A stretch of 33,356 nt of DNA. Source: Rhodothermia bacterium. GTDB lineage: Bacteria; Bacteroidota; Rhodothermia; Rhodothermales; UBA2364. Each line of letters opens with the position of its first letter. Within the stretch, counting starts at the first letter, position 1. The stretch lies in the NCBI GenBank assembly GCA_017303715.1, contig JAFLBZ010000017.1, positions 1-33,356 on the forward strand, in the 5' to 3' direction. The notes below the pieces were generated by a model, which made no database searches, had not been told where the DNA came from, and saw only the letters and a list, made by a program, of their open reading frames with translations. A program made the translations under genes and the position numbers. Below, piece by piece: positions 17,046-24,222 of the stretch.

Positions 17046-17729
17046 ATGAATTCATATTCTTACAGACCACCTTCGCAGTTTTCCCTTTTTCCTCCAGTCG
17101 TTAAAAACCTGCTCATCCTAAATGGGTTGTTTTTCTTTGCTCAAATTACGTTCTCTGGGACGTATCAGCCCTATTCTTTTTTAGAGAAATACTTGGCGCT
17201 TTGGCCATTAGACGCACATTTGACGGGCAACGTAGCGTTTTATCCTTGGCAGGTGGTAACTTATGCGTTTCTACATGGTGGGTTTTTTCACTTGGTTTTA
17301 AATATGTATGCCCTTTGGATGTTTGGGGCGCATATTGAATCGGAGTGGGGGCCTCAGCGTTTTGCACTATACTACTTTGTGTGTGTCATAGGGGCGGCTG
17401 CGGCTCAATTGACGGTAAGTTGGTACGAAATAAACGTCTTGGATTTGCGCACGATTGCGCCTACGGTTGGAGCAAGTGGCGGCGTGTTCGGGATTTTATT
17501 AGCATTTGGGATGATGTATCCCAATTATGAAATTTATTTCTTTCCTTTTCCGATTCCGGTCAAAGCGAAGTGGTTTGTCCTAATCTATGGTGTAATCGAA
17601 TTGGTGAATGGTGTATCTGGCGGTGCATCCAATATTGCTCATTTTGCTCATTTGGGTGGAATGTTTATGGGGTTGATCCTCATGCTGGTATGGGGTTATC
17701 GTTTGCCATTTGGGAAGCGTTTGGTTTAA
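17046..17729 (+). CDS. Rhomboid intramembrane serine protease
   Basis: This is a six-TM rhomboid with all active-site parts. Numbered from the ATG at 17046, they are N86 in HLVLNMYALWMFG, catalytic S144 in the GASGG motif (VGASGGVFGI), and catalytic H202 in FAHLGGM. The open frame begins at 16980, but the first 22 residues look like read-through of the upstream region and the MNSYSYRPPSQFSLFPP start gives the usual short N-terminus, so I prefer 17046 (227 residues). A start at 17010 is possible. It is followed by a second rhomboid-fold gene 108 bp downstream. The substrate is unknown. Confidence 0.92.
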   Translation: MNSYSYRPPSQFSLFPPVVKNLLILNGLFFFAQITFSGTYQPYSFLEKYLALWPLDAHLTGNVAFYPWQVVTYAFLHGGFFHLVLNMYALWMFGAHIESEWGPQRFALYYFVCVIGAAAAQLTVSWYEINVLDLRTIAPTVGASGGVFGILLAFGMMYPNYEIYFFPFPIPVKAKWFVLIYGVIELVNGVSGGASNIAHFAHLGGMFMGLILMLVWGYRLPFGKRLV

Positions 17730-17760
17730 TCTTCGTTGCACGTAGTTTAAAGAATTTAGG

Positions 17761-17789
17761 TTGACCCAATAAAAATGGCTATCTTATAA
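17761..17789 (+). promoter_or_regulatory. Candidate promoter before the second rhomboid gene
   Basis: TTGACC (17761-17766) is followed after 17 bp by TTATAA (17784-17789), the nearest thing to a sigma-70-like promoter in the gap before 17838. Its match to the Bacteroidota TAnnTTTG form is poor, so the call is tentative. The gap also contains no terminator for the first rhomboid. Confidence 0.3.
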
Positions 17790-17837
17790 ACCAAAAACGA
17801 GCGATAGAAATCGAAGGTAGCGTAAAATCCTAAAGAT

Positions 17838-18734
17838 ATGGAGCAAATAACGTTATGGGCAGATAAACTGCGGCTTTGGTATCACATGCAACGGAGAGGG
17901 TTCCGCGAGATTTTTGTGGGGCTTATTGTTATGTATCTTATTGGTATTTTGGTGATGCTTATTCCGGGGTTAAAGGATGTTTATTTCCACGCATTCGTTC
18001 TTGCTCCGGGTACTTCTTGGCTTACGCCTTTACAGTTGATAACCCACCCGTTTATTAACCCGTTTAGTGGTTTTTTTGGCCTCATTAGCTTTTTCTTTTT
18101 ATTGGGCTGGTTTTATATCATTACCCAAATGGCCACAGATTTTGCGCCCCCCCACCATTTGGTAGGGCAGTTTTTTGGTGGGAGTTTGTTTGCCGGTAGC
18201 CTGTATTGGCTGGTTGCCACCTTTATTCTGGAGCAAGGAAATGCGGTTTATGGGGCACATCTTGGTCTTATTGCAGTGGCTTTTGCTATTGCGCACCAGT
18301 CGCCCTCGGTGCGTATCCCTTTGTTTTTCTTTGAAGTTCCTTTCTGGGCAATGGCTTTTTTAATTCTGGTGTTATATAGCACCATGCCCGGTGGGTTATT
18401 GGCCGCTGCCGCTGCCGCTGGTTTTGGCTGGGGAACATCAGAATTGCTCAAAAGAGGGATAGACTTACATGGCTGGGCAAAAGTGTTCTTCATGACCGTT
18501 AGAAGACCTATAAGCACGCGCAAAACCATCCGGCGCGAACCCGCTCTCTCACCCTATACCATTCCTGAACGTAAATCCCATATGCGAAGAGAGGAACGTG
18601 GCGTGGAGCCAGTAAGTTCAACCTCCGATCTTGATACCATAGACCGCCTCTTGGATAAAATCAATGAGCAGGGGTACGAATCTTTGACGCCTGAAGAAAA
18701 ACAGGCTTTGTATGATGCAAGCAGTAAAAACTAA
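17838..18734 (+). CDS. Catalytically dead rhomboid-fold membrane protein with C-terminal DUF6576-like tail
   Basis: The 298-residue protein has five or six TM segments between about 24 and 205 in the rhomboid arrangement (ITHPFINPFSGFFGLI, GGSLFAGSLYWL, GAHLGLIAVAFA). Where the serine of the GxSG motif belongs it has GAHLG, with H141, and the last helix is Ala/Gly-rich (GGLLAAAAAAGFGWG) with no catalytic His. It should therefore not be a protease; it may bind membrane proteins, as iRhoms and derlins do. After the last helix comes a basic linker (about 215-260) and an acidic C-terminal motif DTIDRLLDKINEQGYESLTPEEKQAL, found at the C-terminus of many Bacteroidota rhomboids. Its 3' end overlaps the next gene by 23 bp. 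Confidence 0.8.
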   Translation: MEQITLWADKLRLWYHMQRRGFREIFVGLIVMYLIGILVMLIPGLKDVYFHAFVLAPGTSWLTPLQLITHPFINPFSGFFGLISFFFLLGWFYIITQMATDFAPPHHLVGQFFGGSLFAGSLYWLVATFILEQGNAVYGAHLGLIAVAFAIAHQSPSVRIPLFFFEVPFWAMAFLILVLYSTMPGGLLAAAAAAGFGWGTSELLKRGIDLHGWAKVFFMTVRRPISTRKTIRREPALSPYTIPERKSHMRREERGVEPVSSTSDLDTIDRLLDKINEQGYESLTPEEKQALYDASSKN

Positions 18735-19899
18735 TATCGCGACTCCGAAACGTACTTTTCTTAAAACAAATTTGCTCCTCAAATGCGCCAAAGCGAAGTC
18801 TTCCGGCTGGATTTGGTTTGTCTCTATGGTGCAGTTTTGTCTATTAGCGCTCAATACAGCTGGATTTATGGCGCGTTATGTGCCTTCTGATGTGTTTTGG
18901 CAAATTCAGATTTTGGGTGTTTTATTGCCGTTTTTGGTGCTTTCGCTACTTCCGTTTGGGCTTATTTTGCTTTTTAAGCGCAGGAATGGCATTTTCGTTT
19001 GTACGGTATGCTGTATCGTTCTTTTTGGTGCAAGGCTTTTTCCATTTGGGCTTGGAGGCGATCAGCCGAAAGAAAAGGAGGATGTGAAGGTCTTGTCTTA
19101 TAATGTGGCCTCCGTGCCGATGTCTGGTTGGTCGGAAATTTTTGGACAAGAATTGCCCGAATTGGTGATGTTCCAAGAGTCTTATTTTTGGCAAACACCC
19201 CAAAAGACCGCCACCACTCCGTATTTAACGTTTTTGAGGGATTCCTTGGAATATACGGTTGCGCCCGATGCCTTAAAACCAAAAATTGTGATCCATGAGA
19301 ACCCGATTTTAGTCCGGCATTTTTCGGTTACGGATTCAGTTACGACATTTTCCATCGCGGACGAGGAAGGAGGGGTGAGTTTTGCAACCCGTGCTGTAAT
19401 TGGGCAGGGCGATGCTAGGTTTGCCATTTATAACCTACATCTGCAATCGCTGGGAGATAAAAAACCTTGGAAAGTCTTCCGCAACGACTCTTCTTTGACG
19501 GTGACCCTTCGTCAGTTGGGCAGGCAATACGAACGCGCCTATCGCATACAAGCGTTAGAAGTGAGGCTGCTAAGAGAAGCCATAGAAAAAGAAACCTTGC
19601 CCTACCTCATCGTTGGTGACTTTAACAATACCATTCATAATTGGGCGTATGCGCAGTTGGCGATAAACATGACGGATGCGTACCTCCAGAGTGGTGCGGG
19701 TTGGGGGGGAACCTACCATAGCCGTAAGCCTTGGTTTAGGATAGACCATATTTTGGTAAGTCGGGAGTGGGAACCTATTTCCGCACATGTTTTACCTGTA
19801 TTTTTCTCGGATCATCGGCCAGTGGTTGCTTGGATCAGGCCAAAGGTAAGATTCATGAAAAAAAAGCCAAAAGGGGCCGAATACCCGCTTAATCCGTAA
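18712..19899 (+). CDS. Membrane-anchored endonuclease/exonuclease/phosphatase-family protein
   Basis: The 395-residue protein begins with three hydrophobic segments (about 33-52, 63-88 and 94-112), followed by an EEP-fold hydrolase domain from about 124 to 385. Motifs in order are N131 (VLSYNVAS), E156 (MFQES), N241 and H243 (YNLHLQS), D303 and N305 (VGDFNN), D345-H346 (RIDHILVS) and D367-H368 (SDHRP). The full metal-binding and catalytic set is present. EEP domains cleave DNA, RNA or phospho-lipids, and the substrate here is unknown. The anchor suggests that the catalytic domain works at the membrane, probably on the periplasmic side. Its start lies 23 bp inside the preceding rhomboid-like gene, implying coupled translation. 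Confidence 0.88.
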   Translation: MMQAVKTNIATPKRTFLKTNLLLKCAKAKSSGWIWFVSMVQFCLLALNTAGFMARYVPSDVFWQIQILGVLLPFLVLSLLPFGLILLFKRRNGIFVCTVCCIVLFGARLFPFGLGGDQPKEKEDVKVLSYNVASVPMSGWSEIFGQELPELVMFQESYFWQTPQKTATTPYLTFLRDSLEYTVAPDALKPKIVIHENPILVRHFSVTDSVTTFSIADEEGGVSFATRAVIGQGDARFAIYNLHLQSLGDKKPWKVFRNDSSLTVTLRQLGRQYERAYRIQALEVRLLREAIEKETLPYLIVGDFNNTIHNWAYAQLAINMTDAYLQSGAGWGGTYHSRKPWFRIDHILVSREWEPISAHVLPVFFSDHRPVVAWIRPKVRFMKKKPKGAEYPLNP

Positions 19900-19945
19900 G
19901 ACAAGACGTGTTAACCATCAACCTTATATAGAACTAAAAAGAGAC

Positions 19946-21022
19946 ATGCAAAGACCCCGTCGCATTTCACGCGCCGTACATGTTGGTAATGTACAAATTG
20001 GAGGTGGAGCGCCGATTTCGGTACAATCCATGACCGTTTCCAAAACCCACGATGTCGCCGCTACACTTACCGAGATAGAAGGCTTGGCAAGAGCAGGCGC
20101 GGATATTGTTCGTGTTGCCGTGCCGCGCCCCGAAGACGTCGCCGCTTTGCCCGATATCGTACAAGGTGCGCCCGTGCCCATTGTCGCAGACATCCACTTC
20201 AACTACCAGTACGCCCTAAAAGCAATTGAGGCGGGTTGTGCCAAAATTCGTATTAATCCGGGAAACATCGGTAAGCCGGAGTGGGAGCAGGAAGTCCTTT
20301 TGGCAGCAAAAGCGAAGGGCGTTCCTATTCGGATTGGTGTGAATTCTGGCTCGCTTGAACGAGATATTATGGACAAATATGGCTATCCGCAGCCGGAGGC
20401 CCTCTTTGAAAGTGCAATGCGCCATATCGAAATTTGCCATAAGCATGATTTTAAAGACATTATTGTTTCGGTCAAACATTCCGATGTCTTTTTTATGATC
20501 CAAGCCTACCGTCTATTGGCGGAACGAACAGACATCCCATTACACCTTGGGGTGACAGAGGCGGGTACTTGGCAAACAGGGTCTATTAAATCCGCCATCG
20601 GTATTGGATCCCTCTTGGCAGATGGAATTGGGGATACGATTCGGGTTTCCTTAACAACCGAGTCCGTAAAAGAAGTTGAGGTTGCCCACCAAATCCTTAA
20701 ATCCTTACGGCTGGGTCGCCCCGGTGTGAACATCATTGCTTGTCCTACGTGTGGACGCCTTGAGGTGGATTTGTTCAAAATTGCCGAGGAGGTAGAGCAA
20801 GCCGTTAATGCACGCAAGTTTAGCAAAAACCTAAATGTAGCCCTCATGGGTTGTGCGGTTAATGGTCCGGGTGAAGCCGCAGGTGCGGACTTAGGGGTGG
20901 CCTGTGGGCGTGGTCGGGCACATTTGTTTAAGCGCGGCGAGGTTATCCGAACCGTTGATGAAGATCGGATTGTGGAGGCTGTTCTTGAGACCATCGAGGA
21001 TTGGGAGGAGGAAACCATCTAA
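19946..21022 (+). CDS. ispG: 4-hydroxy-3-methylbut-2-en-1-yl diphosphate synthase (two-domain IspG)
   Basis: IspG reduces MEcPP to HMBPP in the MEP isoprenoid pathway using a [4Fe-4S] cluster. The 358-residue protein has the two-domain form: a TIM-barrel part (APISVQSMTVSKTHDV, IVRVAVPRPEDV, IVADIHFNYQYAL, RINPGNIGKPEWE, IRIGVNSGSL) and a C-terminal cluster domain with C266 and C269 (ACPTCGR), C303 and E310 (MGCAVNGPGEA). It lacks the large central insert that makes plant, chlamydial and many Bacteroidota IspG proteins about 600 residues or more. No other MEP-pathway genes are nearby. A terminator follows directly. Confidence 0.96.
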   Translation: MQRPRRISRAVHVGNVQIGGGAPISVQSMTVSKTHDVAATLTEIEGLARAGADIVRVAVPRPEDVAALPDIVQGAPVPIVADIHFNYQYALKAIEAGCAKIRINPGNIGKPEWEQEVLLAAKAKGVPIRIGVNSGSLERDIMDKYGYPQPEALFESAMRHIEICHKHDFKDIIVSVKHSDVFFMIQAYRLLAERTDIPLHLGVTEAGTWQTGSIKSAIGIGSLLADGIGDTIRVSLTTESVKEVEVAHQILKSLRLGRPGVNIIACPTCGRLEVDLFKIAEEVEQAVNARKFSKNLNVALMGCAVNGPGEAAGADLGVACGRGRAHLFKRGEVIRTVDEDRIVEAVLETIEDWEEETI

Positions 21023-21032
21023 CGGAAAATGC

Positions 21033-21061
21033 AAAAAAGAGGCCCGAAAAGGCCTTTTTTT
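21033..21061 (+). terminator. Intrinsic terminator downstream of ispG
   Basis: A stem AGGCC/GGCCT (21040-21044 and 21051-21055), flanked by an A-run and a T-run that extend the pairing, has a 6-nt loop and is followed by TTTTTT. It separates ispG from the lacI-type gene. Confidence 0.75.
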
Positions 21062-21100
21062 ATAACCTGCTACACCGACAAAAAAATATTTGGTTAACTA

Positions 21101-21132
21101 TTTGAAATTTAGAAAAGTGCATACTAAATTTG
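21101..21132 (+). promoter_or_regulatory. Bacteroidota-type promoter of the LacI-family gene
   Basis: TTTG (21101-21104) lies 20 bp upstream of TAAATTTG (21125-21132), which matches the TAnnTTTG -7 consensus exactly. The GTG start of the regulator is at 21193. The operator palindrome begins at 21131, overlapping the last two bases of the -7 element, as expected for autorepression. Confidence 0.6.
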
Positions 21133-21144
21133 TAAGCGCTTACA
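21131..21144. promoter_or_regulatory. LacI-family operator palindrome, copy 1
   Basis: TGTAAGCGCTTACA is a perfect 14-bp palindrome with the central CG step usual for LacI/GalR operators. It lies at the -7 element of the regulator's own promoter. The identical 14-mer recurs at 22265-22278. Confidence 0.85.
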
Positions 21145-21192
21145 TCTATGCACCATCCGTGTATTGCCCCGCAGCCTTAATCTTGTCCTACT

Positions 21193-22203
21193 GTGTCTAT
21201 AACCATTTATGATATTGCTGAAGAAGCGGATGTCTCTATTGCAACCGTTTCTCGTGCATTTAACAACCATCCAAGAGTTTCTTCCAAAACACGTAAACGC
21301 ATTTTTGAAATTGCCGAGCGGCACAATTACCAGCCCAATGCCTCAGCGCAAAGTTTGGCCAGAAAGAATACTTACCTGATTTCTGCGATTATCCCAATGA
21401 TGGCCAATTACTTCTTTTTGGAGGTGATTAGAGGGTTACAAGATCGCATTTTTGGGTCGGAATTTGACTTGACCATCTATCCGGTGATTGATCCAGACCA
21501 AGCGCCAGCCCAATTAGAAAGGGCTATGCAACGTGGACGAAGCGAGGGTATGATGTTGTTTTCTACATGGCTAACCGATGACCAGGCGGACTGGCTCCGC
21601 GCCTTTTCACAGCCTGTGATTTTAGTGGATTCCCATCACGAGTTATTCGACTCGATCGCGGTGGATAACCGAAAAGGTGGGGAGATGGCCGTAGCGCATT
21701 TGCTCCAGACGGGATTTCGTCGAATTGGGTTGGTCGCGGCAAATCTGGCTGCTGTTCCGGCACGAGACCGTAAAATTGGCTACCAAAGGGCCTTGCAAAA
21801 AGCGGGTATTGCCTTTGATCCTACCCTTGTTATCGAGAGTAAGGATGTTGTTGTTCATGGTTTTAGTGAGGAATCTGGGTATGAGGATACGCTTCGTTTG
21901 CTTGAACAGGCGCAAGATTTAGACGCCATCTTTGCCACCTCAGACGTACAAGCATTGGGCGCTTTACGCGCTTTTCGGGAAGCGGGCTTGCGTTGCCCGG
22001 AAGACATTGCCTTGATGGGATACGACGATGTAAAATTGGCTGCTTTTGCGGGCTTAAGTACCATCCGCCAACCCATGAATACGCTGGGCAATCTTGCGGT
22101 GGAATACTTCTTTAAACGATTAGAAGACCCGAATGCAGAGGTTACACACATTAGCTTAGAGCCAGAGGTGGTAGCACGCAATACTTCTTCCAAGCTGAAA
22201 TGA
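21193..22203 (+). CDS. LacI/GalR-family transcriptional regulator
   Basis: The 336-residue repressor has the LacI layout. An N-terminal HTH (residues 4-25, IYDIAEEADVSIATVSRAFN) and hinge (NYQPNASAQSLARKN) are followed by a periplasmic-binding-protein-like effector domain (LISAIIPMMANYFFLEVIRG, IAVDNRKGGEMAVAHLL, DAIFATSDVQALGALRAFRE, IALMGYDDVKLAAF, LSTIRQPM). The start is GTG at 21193, which places the HTH at residue 4; no upstream ATG fits. The effector cannot be inferred, although most members bind sugars. Palindromes at 21131 and 22265 and a weaker copy at 32272 flank its own and neighbouring promoters, so it likely controls itself and the surface-protein genes downstream. Confidence 0.95.
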   Translation: MSITIYDIAEEADVSIATVSRAFNNHPRVSSKTRKRIFEIAERHNYQPNASAQSLARKNTYLISAIIPMMANYFFLEVIRGLQDRIFGSEFDLTIYPVIDPDQAPAQLERAMQRGRSEGMMLFSTWLTDDQADWLRAFSQPVILVDSHHELFDSIAVDNRKGGEMAVAHLLQTGFRRIGLVAANLAAVPARDRKIGYQRALQKAGIAFDPTLVIESKDVVVHGFSEESGYEDTLRLLEQAQDLDAIFATSDVQALGALRAFREAGLRCPEDIALMGYDDVKLAAFAGLSTIRQPMNTLGNLAVEYFFKRLEDPNAEVTHISLEPEVVARNTSSKLK

Positions 22204-22264
22204 CCCATAGTTTACGGGTAATTGACTTGTTCTTTATAGAGACTCCATCTATTTCTTGATATAT

Positions 22265-22278
22265 TGTAAGCGCTTACA
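22265..22278. promoter_or_regulatory. LacI-family operator palindrome, copy 2
   Basis: The same perfect 14-bp palindrome, TGTAAGCGCTTACA, stands 70 bp upstream of the parvulin gene and 62 bp after the LacI-family gene. It probably controls the 22348-32018 genes. I see no clear -33/-7 pair at this copy. Confidence 0.85.
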
Positions 22279-22347
22279 CTTTTTGAAGTTTTTAAAGATG
22301 CAATATCTGGTGTAAGTGGTTCTGAATCGCTCCAATTGAGGTAAAAC

Positions 22348-24036
22348 ATGCTTTTCAAAAAAGGATTAGGATTACTGGGTTTGATGGTGCTGGTTCAATT
22401 TTCCGTAGCACAACCAGCTCCGGCCTTGGCTGATGTGGCTGGAAGTGCCATAACGACCGCTCAATTTAAGACACGCTACACCGATTATCTCTTAAAAACG
22501 GGCCTCAAAGACGATCCAAGGCTTCGGAAAGCCATGTTAGAGACGATGGTTTCTACGGAAATGATTGCTCGTGCGGCGGAAGAGCGGGGAATCGTACAAA
22601 CGCCGGCCTATAAATCTTGGCAAAAGCAGGTACGTCGCAAACTTAGTTTAGAAGCCTATTCTTCTCGGGTAATGTACCGAGACCTTGCGCCTTCGGAAGC
22701 AGAAATGCAGGAAGTATTGCAGCGGGCTTATACCACGATGAGAGCAAGCCATCTTTTTGCACGTGACAAAGCGGCGGCGGAACGTTTGTATGCCCGGCTC
22801 AAGGCAGGGGAGGCATGGAATGCCTTGGCAAAGGAAGTTTTTGCAGATTCCACCTTGGCCAACAATGGTGGATCGGTGGGGCGCTTTGAATTTGAGGAAA
22901 TGGATCCCGTATTTGAGCAAACGGCCTTTAGACTCAAACCGGGAGAGATCTCCACGCCTGTTCGTACTGCATTGGGTTATTCCATTATCCGATTAGACGA
23001 GAAGTTCACCAAGCCCATTATTACAGAAACGGAATTTGCCAACCGTAGAGACCGCTTGGCACAATATATCCTGCTCCAGAAGCGGCGCGAGGTTCGGGCG
23101 GAACACGCAGATCAACTTGAGCGGGACATAAAACCCGTCTGGAATCAGGCATCTCTCAACCGTCTGGTTTTACAATTAGAAGGGGGCGATATTGATCCGG
23201 CACGCAGACGGGAATTGCAAGCCTTGGCACTACAACCGAATTGGCAGAAGCAGCCTTTGGTGCATTTTGGCGTTTCGGGCGAGCGCAGAACTTGGACGGT
23301 TGCGCAATTTCGCTCAGAAGCCGAAGCCTTTACATCGGCGAAACAACGGGCTGCGATTAAGGACAAATCGGGTTTAATGCGTTTCGTTGTTGGGCTTTTG
23401 TTGCAGGACGAGATGGTACGGAGGGCAGAGAAAAATAGGTTTCATCAACTACCCGCTTTTATTGAGGCCGAGCGCCAAAACATGAAAGATTGGACAGTTC
23501 GTGAGGAAATGGCACGTTTAGACAAAACCATACACATTCCGATAGACTCCCTAAGATCCTATTTTGAACGAAACCGAGCGACAATGTTCTCCGACGAGAA
23601 GGTACAGGTTGCGGAAATCTTGGTTTCTACCCTCGAAGCGGCACGAAGCATAAAAGAAGACCTTACCGCCGATAACTTTTCTGAATTGGCGCAAAAATAC
23701 ACCGAGCGTCGCGGTGGGGTTGATTCGAAGGGCGATCTGGGGTACGTCACCCAAGCCGAATTGGGCGCACTCGCCGAAGCCGTTTGGCAAAGTGAAAAAG
23801 GGAGCATTTTAGGCCCTTTGGAAGTGTCAGGCAAATATGTTCTGCTCAAAGTCGGGGACAAACTGCCACCGCTTCCGCTTAACTTTGAACAAGCCGAACC
23901 CTATGTGCGCAGGTTGTTGTGGAATACCTATAGCGAAAAGGTAATGGCGCAATACCGAACTTCATTAGAAGCGAAATATCGCCATAAAACCAGCACAAAC
24001 CCGGCCTTATTGTACGATGTGTCTTTGTATAATTGA
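22348..24036 (+). CDS. Periplasmic SurA/PrsA-like peptidyl-prolyl isomerase with two parvulin domains
   Basis: The 562-residue protein is exported (signal peptide ending at about SVA-Q22). Like SurA it has an N-terminal helical chaperone region (about 30-130) and two rotamase domains. The first is at about 132-218 (ASHLFARDKAAAERLYARL, NNGGSVGRFEFEEMDPVFEQTAF, GEISTPVRTALGYSIIRL). The second is at about 418-505 (VQVAEILVSTLEAARSI, SKGDLGYVTQAELG, KYVLLKVGDK). It probably helps fold or deliver outer-membrane proteins. It heads the gene run after operator copy 2, and its stop is 9 bp from the open frame of the TonB receptor, so it is a dedicated chaperone candidate for that receptor, the large exported protein and the PorV-like barrel. 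Confidence 0.88.
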   Translation: MLFKKGLGLLGLMVLVQFSVAQPAPALADVAGSAITTAQFKTRYTDYLLKTGLKDDPRLRKAMLETMVSTEMIARAAEERGIVQTPAYKSWQKQVRRKLSLEAYSSRVMYRDLAPSEAEMQEVLQRAYTTMRASHLFARDKAAAERLYARLKAGEAWNALAKEVFADSTLANNGGSVGRFEFEEMDPVFEQTAFRLKPGEISTPVRTALGYSIIRLDEKFTKPIITETEFANRRDRLAQYILLQKRREVRAEHADQLERDIKPVWNQASLNRLVLQLEGGDIDPARRRELQALALQPNWQKQPLVHFGVSGERRTWTVAQFRSEAEAFTSAKQRAAIKDKSGLMRFVVGLLLQDEMVRRAEKNRFHQLPAFIEAERQNMKDWTVREEMARLDKTIHIPIDSLRSYFERNRATMFSDEKVQVAEILVSTLEAARSIKEDLTADNFSELAQKYTERRGGVDSKGDLGYVTQAELGALAEAVWQSEKGSILGPLEVSGKYVLLKVGDKLPPLPLNFEQAEPYVRRLLWNTYSEKVMAQYRTSLEAKYRHKTSTNPALLYDVSLYN

Positions 24037-24222
24037 TCCGTTGTCATGAACATAATGTTGTTTCAGAAAAACCATAACCCTTTTGATAAGGAAGCATCCG
24101 AAAATGACCTACAAGATATTGCAAAAGGTAGGCTCAAATCGAAGCCCATGCCTTTGGTAGGTTCTATGATAGAGCAAAATCCGCCACCTAATTCAGAATC
24201 CAATCACCCAAACAACGCAGCT

